The notes under the pieces are model-generated. The model searched no databases, had not been told where the DNA came from, and saw only the letters and a program-made list of their open reading frames with translations. Source: Thalassobacillus devorans (GTDB lineage: Bacteria > Bacillota > Bacilli > Bacillales > Halobacillaceae). From it: a stretch of DNA of 64,000 nucleotides. This document shows positions 11,275 through 20,112 of the stretch, one piece after another. A program made the position numbers and the translations under genes. Location: NCBI RefSeq assembly GCF_011761345.1, contig NZ_JAASRY010000002.1:682001-746000 (forward strand). The letters are read 5' to 3'. Each line of letters begins with the position of its first letter. The stretch's first letter is position 1.

Positions 11275-12066
11275 TTGGGGAAATATACAAGAAATAATGG
11301 TCCTCCTTCTATGGGCAGCATTTTCGTGGTCACCTTCATTTTCTTTATATTTTTCACCTTTTTAAGTCTATGGATTATCAATCGAGGAATCACACCTACA
11401 TTGATTGACATTGCCGAAACGAAAACACAGCAATTTAGTCGTGATGCTATATTGGAAGCTGTCAGTAAAAGAATTGCAGATGATTTGAGTTTTGAAGATC
11501 TTGTGAAAATGGAAAAAGATGAAAATGGAAATATCGTTTATATGGGATGGAATTCTGTTGTTGTCAATCGTGTGCTTCGTAATACGACATTTCGGGTTCA
11601 AAATTATTTGAAGCAGATGGAGCGGGGGGAAGTCCCAGATCCAGGCACACCATTGGATGTGCCGTTGGAAGAGGAAGAGGAAGAAACCCCCGAAGATAAA
11701 CGACAATCTCCTACATTAGTTGAGATTCCCATCGGTCAGGCCACTAATAATGTGCTATTGGCTAATTTAGGCCCTCGGGTACCGGTGAAATTCGAAGTAA
11801 TTGGATATGTCCAGTCCAATGTGGAAAATAAACTTACAGAATACGGGATCAATGCTGCTATGTTTGAACTGACGATACATATCGAAGTAGATGTACGGAT
11901 CGTCATCCCGTTTTCAACCAAAACTACCGTAGTGACTGCAGATATTCCAGTAGATCAAAGTACGATCATGGGCGAGGTCCCAGATTTCTATAATGGTTCA
12001 GGCAGTCAGAAATCACCTTCCTTCTCGTTGCCAATGGATGGTTTCCAGGTTGATCCATCACCATAA
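11275..12066 (+). CDS. yunB: sporulation protein YunB
   Basis: A 263-residue membrane-anchored protein of the YunB sporulation family. One N-terminal transmembrane helix (about residues 15-37) is followed by IINRGITPTLIDIAETKTQQ, a well conserved block, and an extracytoplasmic domain with an acidic linker (residues 125-140). In B. subtilis YunB is made in the mother cell and is needed for normal spore formation. The TTG start at 11275 is chosen because AAGGGGG lies 8 nt upstream; no nearby ATG fits. Normally beside lytH and yunC, here separated from both. Confidence 0.88.
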   Translation: MGKYTRNNGPPSMGSIFVVTFIFFIFFTFLSLWIINRGITPTLIDIAETKTQQFSRDAILEAVSKRIADDLSFEDLVKMEKDENGNIVYMGWNSVVVNRVLRNTTFRVQNYLKQMERGEVPDPGTPLDVPLEEEEEETPEDKRQSPTLVEIPIGQATNNVLLANLGPRVPVKFEVIGYVQSNVENKLTEYGINAAMFELTIHIEVDVRIVIPFSTKTTVVTADIPVDQSTIMGEVPDFYNGSGSQKSPSFSLPMDGFQVDPSP

Positions 12067-12081
12067 GAACTTAAAAAAATC

Positions 12082-12110
12082 TTGCATAACTCGCTATTAA
12101 TTGATACAAT
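12082..12110 (+). promoter_or_regulatory. sigma-A promoter of the lysine-riboswitch transcript
   Basis: TTGCAT (12082-12087) and TACAAT (12105-12110) separated by exactly 17 bp, immediately upstream of the riboswitch. Confidence 0.7.
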
Positions 12111-12141
12111 ACGTGAGGAAATTTTAATACTGCGTGACCTT

Positions 12142-12330
12142 ATCAGATCGGTGAGGTAGAGGAGCAGGCCGCATCAGTAATCAACTGGAGGATGACAACG
12201 GAGATGGTTGGTGAAAGGGTTGTCTGCCGAAGCATGAAGTAATGTCAGATACGGAAATGCTGGTGTTTTTCCTAATAGGAATTACACTGTCATGCATACT
12301 AAAAAGGATGCATGGTGCGCTACTGATCGA
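12142..12330 (+). ncRNA. lysine riboswitch (L box)
   Basis: Contains the conserved L-box elements in order: GGTGAGGTAGAGG at 12150-12162, AGTA at 12176, GGTGAAAGGG near 12210, and CTGCCGAAGC near 12227, then two further stem-loops and a closing CTACTGATC. This matches the lysine-binding aptamer known from lysC leaders. A terminator hairpin follows at 12360, so high lysine is expected to stop transcription before the transporter gene. Confidence 0.9.
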
Positions 12331-12359
12331 AATGAAGGATAATCAAATTTGCTATATAA

Positions 12360-12400
12360 AGAGCAATGAAGGATTATTTTTCTTTCATTGCTCTTTTTTT
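12360..12400 (+). terminator. riboswitch-controlled terminator
   Basis: AGAGCAATGAA pairs with TTCATTGCTCT, followed by seven T. It is the expression platform of the upstream lysine aptamer. Confidence 0.88.
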
Positions 12401-12497
12401 ATTCCTCATTTTCCCCAGTAGAAGCCATATCCATGACATCCCCACATTCACTTAGAATGTGTCATCTTTCAGAATTACAAAATGGAGGGGAAAAAGC

Positions 12498-14081
12498 ATG
12501 GAAGGTACAATTTATTCTTTAATTCCAGCAATTTTAATGCTTATTTTAGTCATTGCCACACGAAGAGTGATTTTGTCTCTTGGTATCGGAATTATAGTCG
12601 GAGCTCTGCTTCTTTATCAATTCAATTTTATGGATACAGTGGCAGCCATCTGGACAATGTTCTATGAAATCTTTATTGCAGATGCCAGCAGTCTGCTATC
12701 ACTTGAAGGTTGGAATATGGGCAATATATATCTATTCTTATTCTTAATTTTTCTTGGAATAGCCACTGCATTCATGACAGCTTCTGGAGGGAGCAAGGCA
12801 TTTGGCGAATGGGCCATCAATAGGATTAAAACTCGCAGAGGAGCTCAAGCAGTGCCGGCCTATCTCGGCATTATCATCTTTATCGATGATTATTTCAATG
12901 CGCTTGCAGTCGGGCAGGTTTCAAGACCATTAACGGACAGGTATAAGATATCCCGGGCAAAGCTAGCGTATTTTATTGACTCCACATCGGCTCCGGTTAC
13001 TGTTATTTCACCGATTTCCAGCTGGGGCGCCTATATCATCGGTACAATCGGAAGCATCCTGGTTGCCAACGAGATCTCAGATTATCAGCCATTGGAAGCC
13101 TTTGTGAAAATGATCCCGGCTAATTTTTATGTTTTTGCTGCCTTGTTGCTTGTATTTATGGCAGCTTATATGAAATTGGATATCGGACCGATGAGGAAAC
13201 ATGAAAAACGTGCGTTGGAAACAGGAGAACTTACGGACCCGTCCCGTGGAGATATTCCAGGTGATTTGAATGATGAATTTAAGTCACATACTAACGGAAG
13301 AATTTATCATTTGTTGGTACCAATTGCTGTGTTGATTCTTGGTACGGTAAGCGCCATGGTGGTTACTGGAATCCAGAATACAGATGGTTCAGCGACACTG
13401 CTGTCAATCTTTGAGAATACAGACGTCAACATTTCCCTGTTTACAGGAGGGCTACTTTCTGTCATTGGTGCCGCGCTTTTATATGTAAGTCAGCCAGGAC
13501 CTAAGTCGAAAATCACCAATGTTTTGTGGGAAGGTACGAAGGCTATGCTTCCTGCTATTTATATTTTGGTGTTTGCGTGGATGATCGGGACTGTAATTGA
13601 CCAGCTTGGCACGGGAGAATATTTAGCCAACTTGGTAGAGCAAGCATCAATCAGTCCTGCATTTCTGCCATTTTTAATCTTCCTTGTATCTGGCTTTATG
13701 GCGCTTGGAACTGGTACTTCCTGGGGAACATTTGGCATCATGCTGCCGATTGCAGGTGAGATTGCAGCTGTTACTGATGTCAGTCTTGTTTTACCTGCAT
13801 TATCTGCGGTTCTAGCCGGGGCTGTATTTGGAGACCATTGTTCACCAATTTCTGACACGACGATATTATCTTCAACAGGTGCCGGGTCCAACCATATCGA
13901 TCATGTACTCACCCAGCTGCCTTATGCCATGATTGCTGCTACGGCAGCAGGAATTGGTTATCTTGTGTTAGGATTCAGCGGGCAAGTATTGTTGCCATTG
14001 ATTTTGACATTAGTCATTGTGGCAGCGATAGGTCTTTTGATTCATTTATTCTCACCAGCTATTCAAGTGAATAAACAATAA
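12498..14081 (+). CDS. NhaC-family transporter, probable lysine importer (LysW-type)
   Basis: A 527-residue polytopic membrane protein of the NhaC Na+/H+ antiporter superfamily, with many hydrophobic segments and conserved blocks such as FIDDYFNALAVG (near residue 130) and GDHCSPISDTTILSS (near residue 447). On sequence alone it would be called a Na+/H+ antiporter. The lysine riboswitch directly upstream makes it a candidate lysine transporter, the role proposed for riboswitch-linked NhaC proteins (LysW). ATG 12498 follows GGAGGGG; the longer frame is rejected. Confidence 0.88.
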   Translation: MEGTIYSLIPAILMLILVIATRRVILSLGIGIIVGALLLYQFNFMDTVAAIWTMFYEIFIADASSLLSLEGWNMGNIYLFLFLIFLGIATAFMTASGGSKAFGEWAINRIKTRRGAQAVPAYLGIIIFIDDYFNALAVGQVSRPLTDRYKISRAKLAYFIDSTSAPVTVISPISSWGAYIIGTIGSILVANEISDYQPLEAFVKMIPANFYVFAALLLVFMAAYMKLDIGPMRKHEKRALETGELTDPSRGDIPGDLNDEFKSHTNGRIYHLLVPIAVLILGTVSAMVVTGIQNTDGSATLLSIFENTDVNISLFTGGLLSVIGAALLYVSQPGPKSKITNVLWEGTKAMLPAIYILVFAWMIGTVIDQLGTGEYLANLVEQASISPAFLPFLIFLVSGFMALGTGTSWGTFGIMLPIAGEIAAVTDVSLVLPALSAVLAGAVFGDHCSPISDTTILSSTGAGSNHIDHVLTQLPYAMIAATAAGIGYLVLGFSGQVLLPLILTLVIVAAIGLLIHLFSPAIQVNKQ

Positions 14082-14131
14082 CAGGAAAGAAGCGCGTTAA
14101 AGTCATGACGCGCTTCTTTCCTGTTATTTTC
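14077..14131. terminator. strong terminator after the NhaC-family gene
   Basis: A near-perfect 21-bp stem (14077-14097 with 14108-14128), with T-rich flanks on both sides. One of the strongest hairpins in the window. Confidence 0.92.
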
Positions 14132-14166
14132 CTGTGATAGAAAAATCTGAATAATATAATATTTCT

Positions 14167-14195
14167 TTGACACCCTTCTTTAGTCACGGTATAAT
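14167..14195 (+). promoter_or_regulatory. consensus sigma-A promoter of the NSS transporter gene
   Basis: Perfect TTGACA (14167-14172) and TATAAT (14190-14195) with a 17-bp spacer, about 115 bp before the start codon. Confidence 0.85.
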
Positions 14196-14310
14196 ACAAG
14201 CAGATAATGTAAATTATCTGAAAAAAGTAAATTTTTCTAACATTCTCTCTTGAATACAAGCATAATAGAAGAGTGAGGGAGAATTAAAACAAAAGGGAGG
14301 TCTTGAAAAA

Positions 14311-15846
14311 ATGGAAAAACGTTCACAATGGGGGACGCGGGCTGGTTTTATCCTGGCAGCTATGGGTTCTGCAATCGGCCTGGGTAATATTTGGCGATTT
14401 CCTGCAGTAGCTTATGAAAATGGTGGTGGAGCATTCTTTATTCCGTATTTATTTGCTCTACTGACAGCAGGTATTCCATTATTGATCCTGGAGTTTACCA
14501 TCGGGCATAAATACCGGGGGTCAGCACCGCTTTCATTTTTCCGAATGAATAAGAAAACAGAGTGGCTTGGCTGGTGGGCTGTGCTGGTATCATTTGTTAT
14601 ATCGACGTATTACGCAGTAATCATCGCCTGGGCTATTTCTTACAGTTATTTCGCTTTCAACCTGAGCTGGGGACAAGATACTGAGTCTTTCTTATTTAGT
14701 GATTATTTGAACTTATCCGTAGATCCTGGTCAAACAGGAAGCCTGGTACCTGGAGTATTTTTCCCACTACTCATCGTATGGTTGATTACCCTGGGAGTCT
14801 TGTTCAAAGGAGTTAAGAAGGGGATTGAAGCCGCTAACAAAATCTTCATTCCTACCCTTATTGTCTTATTCCTTATCATTGTACTTCGTGCAATCACGCT
14901 TCCTGGTGCGGCAGAAGGTCTCCAGACGTTCTTTGCACCAAACTTTGAAACGATCACGAATGGCAGTGTCTGGGTAGCTGCTTATGGGCAGATTTTCTTC
15001 AGTTTATCCATTGCCTTTGCTATCATGATTACGTATTCCAGCTACCTGCCTAAGAAATCAGATATTACAAATAATGCATTCATTACTGGTTTTGGTAACT
15101 CAAGTTTTGAATTGCTTGCAGGTATTGGTGTCTTCGGTGCACTTGGTTTCATGGCACAACAAAGCGGTGTCGGTGTTTCTGAAGTCGTCAGTGGAGGAGT
15201 AGGTCTTGCTTTTGTGGTATTCCCGCAAATTATTAACGAAATGCCTGCGCTGAACGGGCTATTCGGTTTCTTATTCTTCTTGTCATTGGTTTTGGCCGGT
15301 CTCTCTTCATTGATCTCAATTTCTGAGACTTATATTGCCGGTATTAAAGAAAAGCTGGGTATTTCCCGTACCGCTGCAGTGGGAATGGGTGGTGGTTTAG
15401 CAGCACTTATTTCTGTCCTGTTCGCTACCCAGGGAGGTCTGTTCTTCCTTGATGCAGCAGACTATTTCATTAATCAATTTGGTGTAGCCTTTGTAGGATT
15501 GGTGGAAGTTGTGGTGGTTGCCTGGTTCCTTCGTAAGCTAAACGATTTCCAGGATCATGCCAATGCTATCTCTGACATCCGTCTCGGCAGCTGGTGGAAA
15601 ATTAGTTTAGGAATTATAACCCCAGTTGTCCTTGGCTATATGATGTTCGACTTGTTTAAACAAAACCTTCTCCGTCAATTTGACTCACCTACAGGAAACT
15701 ATGAAGGGTATGCGGATACATTCATTCTTTTCGGTGGATGGTTCGTAGCAGCATTCGCTCTCGTAGTAGGTTTCCTATTAACATTCAAACGTTGGCATTC
15801 CAGCTCTTTAAGTGAGGATCATACCAACAAAGAGGAGGTCGTCTAA
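14311..15846 (+). CDS. neurotransmitter:sodium symporter family amino-acid importer, large subunit (MetP-like)
   Basis: A 511-residue sodium-dependent transporter of the NSS/SNF family. The first helix carries GSAIGLGNIWRFP, the family signature around the substrate and sodium sites, and about 11-12 transmembrane helices follow. Start ATG follows AAAGGGAGG. A 33-residue MetS-type small subunit begins 2 bp after the stop, as in the Corynebacterium MetPS methionine/alanine importer, so methionine and/or alanine uptake is the likely role. Relatives in B. subtilis are YocR and YhdH. Confidence 0.9.
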   Translation: MEKRSQWGTRAGFILAAMGSAIGLGNIWRFPAVAYENGGGAFFIPYLFALLTAGIPLLILEFTIGHKYRGSAPLSFFRMNKKTEWLGWWAVLVSFVISTYYAVIIAWAISYSYFAFNLSWGQDTESFLFSDYLNLSVDPGQTGSLVPGVFFPLLIVWLITLGVLFKGVKKGIEAANKIFIPTLIVLFLIIVLRAITLPGAAEGLQTFFAPNFETITNGSVWVAAYGQIFFSLSIAFAIMITYSSYLPKKSDITNNAFITGFGNSSFELLAGIGVFGALGFMAQQSGVGVSEVVSGGVGLAFVVFPQIINEMPALNGLFGFLFFLSLVLAGLSSLISISETYIAGIKEKLGISRTAAVGMGGGLAALISVLFATQGGLFFLDAADYFINQFGVAFVGLVEVVVVAWFLRKLNDFQDHANAISDIRLGSWWKISLGIITPVVLGYMMFDLFKQNLLRQFDSPTGNYEGYADTFILFGGWFVAAFALVVGFLLTFKRWHSSSLSEDHTNKEEVV

Positions 15847-15847
15847 T

Positions 15848-15949
15848 ATGACAGGAAGTGCAATTGTCATGATGGTTATTGGGATGATAGTAATATGGGG
15901 AGGACTGACAGCAAGTATTACGAATGCTGTCCGGAAGTCTAAACAGTAA
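15848..15949 (+). CDS. metS: MetS-like small subunit of methionine/alanine importer (33 aa)
   Basis: A microprotein of 33 residues with a single transmembrane helix (about residues 5-24, containing MVIGMIVIWGG) and a short basic tail ending VRKSKQ. It starts one base after the stop codon of the NSS transporter. Its size, topology and position match the MetS family of small subunits required by NSS-type methionine/alanine importers. Its ribosome binding site is the GAGGAGG inside the end of the upstream gene, suggesting coupled translation. Confidence 0.85.
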   Translation: MTGSAIVMMVIGMIVIWGGLTASITNAVRKSKQ

Positions 15950-15956
15950 AAATAGT

Positions 15957-15990
15957 AAGCGCCGTACTCCTAGTGAGGCGGCGCTTTTAT
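15957..15990 (+). terminator. terminator between metS and lytH
   Basis: AAGCGCCG pairs with CGGCGCTT, followed by T-rich sequence. It lies between two convergent genes. Confidence 0.8.
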
Positions 15991-15996
15991 TTTACT

Positions 15997-16986
15997 TTAA
16001 TCTCTTGCCATTCGTTCCCATCTTCTTAAATAAGGATACGGGTCAAAAGACCATTCACTGTAACCATTATCTTTGTACATCCCATAGTGCAGGTGAGGTG
16101 GGAATTTCCCGGAGGTCCCAGGTGGTCCATATCCGGTAGCACCGACCGAACCTATAACATCCCCGGGTTTGACAACATCGCCAACCTTCACTCCATCTTC
16201 AAATCCGTTTAAGTGTGCGTAATAGTGATAAATATTGAAGATATCACGGATGCCGATTCGCCATCCTCCATACCTGTTCCAGCCCTTCATTTCCACTACT
16301 CCATAGGTGGTGGAACGCACAGGGACACCATAGTTTGCAAAAATATCTGTTCCTTCATGAATCCTTCTTCCTCCAAAACCTCTCGCATCCCCCCATGTAC
16401 TTCGATAGCTATAATTAGCATGAAGAGGAAGCGGAAAGTCTCGATCGGTCAAGTGGATCGTGTCAAAATGCTTAAATACACGAGCATTGTTCATAATAGT
16501 CTGTACGGTAAGGTCCCGCTTATAATACTTCCATAAAGCTATTTTTATGTCGTCGGGGTTATGACCAAATGAAGAAAGATAGGAAGCGATACTATACAAT
16601 ATATCTTCATCATTATTCCTATCTGCCATTTCATCACCATTCCCATCATCTCCCCAGCCATTGAACATTTTCGTTATAGCCGGGGCCTGCCGGTCAGCTG
16701 AATTAGGATTGTCCAACCCATTCCAGAATAGCCGGTCTGGCTGAATGGCAGTAACTCTATCTTCAGGAAAATCATCATGTATCTGGCGTTCAAATTGATC
16801 AACCGCTGCTAAATAATACCACGGAACCAATGTGGTAGCTGCTGTCTTTTTATATAAGTCCATTCGGGTTTGGTTTTCTTCTTTTTTAATTTCTTCTTCA
16901 CTTTTCTCTGTTCCATACGTAACTGTAGGGGAAATTCCTCCTGTTAATATAAGTGTGGAGAAGAGAAGCATACACATTCGTTTCAT
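15997..16986 (-). CDS. lytH: M23 peptidase LytH, sporulation L-Ala-D-Glu endopeptidase
   Basis: A 329-residue secreted M23 metallopeptidase. Residues 1-25 form a signal peptide. The catalytic domain in the C-terminal 150 residues shows the Zn ligands as HEGTD and HLHYG, with GATGYG between them. In B. subtilis LytH, made late in the mother cell, removes peptide side chains of cortex peptidoglycan to single L-alanine. Relation to LytH rather than another M23 enzyme is supported by its position between yunB and yutC. The ATG start is preceded by GGAGTGA. Confidence 0.87.
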   Translation of the reverse strand: MKRMCMLLFSTLILTGGISPTVTYGTEKSEEEIKKEENQTRMDLYKKTAATTLVPWYYLAAVDQFERQIHDDFPEDRVTAIQPDRLFWNGLDNPNSADRQAPAITKMFNGWGDDGNGDEMADRNNDEDILYSIASYLSSFGHNPDDIKIALWKYYKRDLTVQTIMNNARVFKHFDTIHLTDRDFPLPLHANYSYRSTWGDARGFGGRRIHEGTDIFANYGVPVRSTTYGVVEMKGWNRYGGWRIGIRDIFNIYHYYAHLNGFEDGVKVGDVVKPGDVIGSVGATGYGPPGTSGKFPPHLHYGMYKDNGYSEWSFDPYPYLRRWERMARD

Positions 16987-17108
16987 AATACGTCACTCCA
17001 ACCAATTGATGACCTTAGCTTATGATAGGCAGGCCGCAACTATTAATGGAAATTTTAGTGAAAGTGTAAAAGAGACAGGAAAGCTTATGTTACTTTCCTG
17101 TCTGGCAG

Positions 17109-17756
17109 TTAACGGTTCATACCCTCAGAAGAAGAGTCGCGTGGATCTTTTGTTGATTTTGTTTCATCATTGTACGTGTCTTCTCCTTGAGGAGCTTCCC
17201 GCATTCGGGTAATTATATTTTCTAATACGTTATCGTAATTTTGATCGGAGGTGCTGGTATTGCTTAAACTTTGAATATCCTTAAACGCACTTTCCTGGTC
17301 GGAAACATACACTTCATAGTAACGCGGAACAAGTGACAGTACTGTCTTTTTCACCATATCAGCGGCCTGGTTCCTTTCTGCATCATCGGCTTTCTTATAG
17401 GCAACAAGAACCTCATCATCGGTAACTAATGTACCTGCATCATGGATTTCATCCATAGTCAAAACCATTTTAGTGATCATGTCAGCAGTTTCTTCCCGAT
17501 TTACTCCGGTATTATAATTACCCTCAGGATCTATCTGGCTCTTGTCGTAACGTACATAGCCTAATTGATCATTTAAATCCCCATCGCCATCCTGATCGAT
17601 TGGATCCTGGTAATTATCCATAGCATTTCCGTTTAAAGACCCACGGTCCTGGTTCTGTTCACCGTAACGATCCATAGTATTTTCTTCTTCATTAGCAGTA
17701 CATCCAACTAACAATACCCCGCTGATCATGATGGAAGCTGCAAAAGTATATCTCAT
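17109..17756 (-). CDS. yutC: YhcN/YlaJ-family sporulation lipoprotein, YutC homologue
   Basis: A 215-residue lipoprotein with lipobox LVGC (Cys19). The body matches the spore YhcN/YlaJ family: an acidic, low-complexity stretch rich in Asp and Asn (residues 25-80), then a conserved alpha/beta domain (residues 85-190, containing DEVLVAYKK). Proteins of this family sit in the spore or inner forespore membrane; their activity is unclear. It lies just upstream of lytH in transcription order, with only 122 bp between, where B. subtilis carries lipA. Confidence 0.85.
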   Translation of the reverse strand: MRYTFAASIMISGVLLVGCTANEEENTMDRYGEQNQDRGSLNGNAMDNYQDPIDQDGDGDLNDQLGYVRYDKSQIDPEGNYNTGVNREETADMITKMVLTMDEIHDAGTLVTDDEVLVAYKKADDAERNQAADMVKKTVLSLVPRYYEVYVSDQESAFKDIQSLSNTSTSDQNYDNVLENIITRMREAPQGEDTYNDETKSTKDPRDSSSEGMNR

Positions 17757-17891
17757 TAAAATCCCTCCTTGTTATCCATTCTCCCTCTTCATTTATTTTT
17801 GTCGAAACAGCAGATTACATACGAAATAAATATTCTGTGACTACTTACCGTCAAGTGTGATAAAATTTAGTTATTGTAAGAGGTGATGGTA

Positions 17892-18164
17892 ATGATTGAA
17901 TTGTTTGGAAAGAAGTATGAGATCGTAAAAGATTACAGAAATGGGTATCAGGCGGAAGCGTTGGAGCAGCGGTTCAGTGATATTCTGAGCAAGTATGATT
18001 ATATTGTGGGTGATTGGGGATATGGCCAGCTTCGACTGCGTGGATTTTACGATGACCAGAATCCTAAGGCTGCCTTTGATACAAAAATCAGTACCTTAGA
18101 AGATTATTTATATGAGTATTGCAATTTTGGCTGTGCCTATTTTTTATTGAAAAAAATCGATTAA
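17892..18164 (+). CDS. yutD: YutD family protein (DUF1027)
   Basis: A 90-residue cytosolic protein with the YutD pattern: KYEIVKDYRNGYQ at the start, then YDYIVGDWGYGQLRLRGFY and ISTLEDYLYEYCNFGCAYF. Function unknown, although it is widely conserved in Firmicutes. ATG 17892 stands 8 nt from AGAGG, better than the ATG at 17886. It is transcribed divergently from yutC and ends in a strong shared terminator. Confidence 0.88.
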   Translation: MIELFGKKYEIVKDYRNGYQAEALEQRFSDILSKYDYIVGDWGYGQLRLRGFYDDQNPKAAFDTKISTLEDYLYEYCNFGCAYFLLKKID

Positions 18165-18206
18165 AAAAGCAATCCTTCCCAGTGATCGGGAAGGATTGCT
18201 TTTTTA
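18163..18206. terminator. bidirectional terminator between yutD and DUF3055 gene
   Basis: AAGCAATCCTTCC pairs with GGAAGGATTGCTT, with A and T runs on both flanks, serving two convergent genes. Confidence 0.92.
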
Positions 18207-18210
18207 TGTT

Positions 18211-18480
18211 TTAAATAGCTTCTCGTAAGAACTCCCTAAGTTCTTCAGCATCTACTTCTGTCAAATTAAAAGCATGTTCCAGATACCCAGGTTCTTCGAT
18301 ATCATCGTGGCCGATAATACCAAAACGATTGCCTTGGATGTCAAGCACTAAAGTCTTGCCATAATAACGACTGGTCTTCACCAGTGCCAGATCATGGCGA
18401 TGGGTTTCTCCCATGAAGCTTACAAAGCGGGTGTCGCTTTTTTCTTTTTCATCATATAGAAAGAAACGTTCCTCTTCCAT
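18211..18480 (-). CDS. DUF3055 family protein
   Basis: An 89-residue cytosolic protein of the DUF3055 family found in Bacillaceae and Staphylococcaceae (key stretch: RFVSFMGETHRHDLA, later GHDDIEEPGY). Function unknown. The start is the ATG at 18480 because AAGGAGG lies 8 nt before it; an earlier in-frame ATG at 18504 lacks one. It begins 13 bp after the glpX stop, so the two are probably cotranscribed. Confidence 0.8.
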   Translation of the reverse strand: MEEERFFLYDEKEKSDTRFVSFMGETHRHDLALVKTSRYYGKTLVLDIQGNRFGIIGHDDIEEPGYLEHAFNLTEVDAEELREFLREAI

Positions 18481-18493
18481 TTTAAGTGCCTCC

Positions 18494-19468
18494 TTATTCT
18501 TCATTCATTACGAGATGAGGTTTATGGGCAAGGTGGTGGTGAGCTTTCACAAATCGTACGGTTTTCGTTTTCGCCCGCATGACAATCGAATCTGTTTCGG
18601 TTAAATCGCCACCGAGAAATTTAACTCCATTCAACAGTTCTCCCTCTGTTACTCCTGTTGCAGCAAAAATAGCATCATCACTTTTTACTAAGTCGTCCAT
18701 CGTCAACAATTGATTTGGGTCATCCAACCCCATGGACTTACAGCGTTCAGCCTCTGCTTCATTTTGAGGAAGCAGACGGGCTTGCATATCCCCTTCAAGA
18801 CTCTTAATCGCTGCTGCTGAAATGACACCTTCAGGAGCACCTCCAGTACCGACAAACAAATCGACACCAGTGTGACTTAAACAAGTGGCGATTGAAGCTC
18901 CAACATCTCCATCACCAAACAGTTTAACTCTGGCACCTTTTTTGATGACTCGCTGGATAAGGTCCTCGTGGCGGTCACGTTCCTGGATGATCACAGTCAG
19001 GTCTCTTACACGTTTATTGTTGGCACGGGCGACAATGTCGATAGTTCGTTCTATCGGATCATCCAGATGGATCAGCCCTTTTGCGTTTTTACCGACTGCG
19101 ATTTTTTCCATATACATATCAGGAGCATGAAGCAGGGCGCCTCGTTCTGCTGCTGCAATTACAGCCATAGCATTATTATGACCTTTTGCAACGATGTTCG
19201 TTCCTTCTAATGGATCGACAGCAATATCAACAGCAGGCCCAGTCTTGTTACCGAGTTCCTCTCCGATGTAAAGCATTGGTGCTTCATCTAATTCGCCCTC
19301 ACCGATTACCACCACACCTTCCATAGCAACCGAATCGAACATTGCTCTCATGGCTGATGTAGCTGCATCATCTGCATTCATTTTATCGCCGCGGCCCATC
19401 CATTGTGCTGAGGCAATAGCAGCTGCTTCTGTTACACGTACAAGTTCTAATGCGAGTTCTCTATCCAA
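18494..19468 (-). CDS. glpX: class II fructose-1,6-bisphosphatase GlpX
   Basis: A 324-residue enzyme that hydrolyses fructose 1,6-bisphosphate to fructose 6-phosphate in gluconeogenesis. The class II motifs are present: [14 protein letters not shown] (residues 55-68), DPLEGTN (residues 87-93) with the metal-binding aspartate and glutamate, and [10 protein letters not shown]. The start ATG is preceded by GGAGAAATG. Transcribed divergently from yutE. In B. subtilis glpX lies elsewhere, so its location here within the yut block is a local rearrangement. Confidence 0.94.
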   Translation of the reverse strand: MDRELALELVRVTEAAAIASAQWMGRGDKMNADDAATSAMRAMFDSVAMEGVVVIGEGELDEAPMLYIGEELGNKTGPAVDIAVDPLEGTNIVAKGHNNAMAVIAAAERGALLHAPDMYMEKIAVGKNAKGLIHLDDPIERTIDIVARANNKRVRDLTVIIQERDRHEDLIQRVIKKGARVKLFGDGDVGASIATCLSHTGVDLFVGTGGAPEGVISAAAIKSLEGDMQARLLPQNEAEAERCKSMGLDDPNQLLTMDDLVKSDDAIFAATGVTEGELLNGVKFLGGDLTETDSIVMRAKTKTVRFVKAHHHLAHKPHLVMNEE

Positions 19469-19617
19469 TCATTTCTCCTCCGATACAATGAAGTTCTTAT
19501 ATATGATAGCAGAGTTTACACAAATCCGTAAATATGCATCCTTTTCCTGTTATGTATGTAAATGTGATATCATGGTGAAAGAATTAGGTTATGATGCAAT
19601 TGTATGGAGGTGGAGTT

Positions 19618-20055
19618 ATGTATTTTGTCGATCGAAAAAAAATTGAGAGTACCTTGCTTTATATGGAAGGTCTTATGCAGGAATACCAAAATCATGACTT
19701 TGAGTCTTTTTTAGAAAAGTTAAGCCTGGAGCGGATCACGCATATGACAATTGAAGCGGTTATTGATGTCGGCAATATGATGATTGATGGGTTTATTATG
19801 AGGGATCCAGGGAGTTATGAGGATATTATCGATATACTTACAGATGAAAAGGTCATACCAGAATCTCACCAGGAGCCATTCAAAAATTTCATCCGGTTAC
19901 GTAGGATGCTAATTCAGGATTATTTGGAAATCGAACATACTGTCATAGAAAAGAGCTGGAAAAACACACAGGGAGTGCTTGAAACCTTCCCGGCATCCGT
20001 CAGAAAATATCTCGATGAAGAGCTAGGACCTGTTTCTGCATTTTCAAATTCCTAA
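19618..20055 (+). CDS. yutE: DUF86/HepT-like protein YutE
   Basis: A 145-residue all-helical protein of the HepT-like family (DUF86). The RIxHxxIEAVIDxGNxMIDGF block fits HEPN-type toxins, but the usual R-N-x-L-V-H-x-Y active site reads RRMLIQDY here, so the catalytic histidine is replaced by glutamine. No MNT antitoxin partner is adjacent. It is therefore more likely a housekeeping protein than an active RNase toxin. ATG 19618 follows GGAGGTGGAG. It precedes yutF as in B. subtilis. Confidence 0.82.
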   Translation: MYFVDRKKIESTLLYMEGLMQEYQNHDFESFLEKLSLERITHMTIEAVIDVGNMMIDGFIMRDPGSYEDIIDILTDEKVIPESHQEPFKNFIRLRRMLIQDYLEIEHTVIEKSWKNTQGVLETFPASVRKYLDEELGPVSAFSNS

Positions 20056-20112
20056 ACTGTGACTATGTTAAAAACATAGGAATTATAAATTTAATCTCTT
20101 CTTTCTCTTCTT

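Noticed and set aside
19618-20055. HepT/MNT toxin-antitoxin system
   Set aside because: No nucleotidyltransferase partner adjacent and the active-site histidine is missing.
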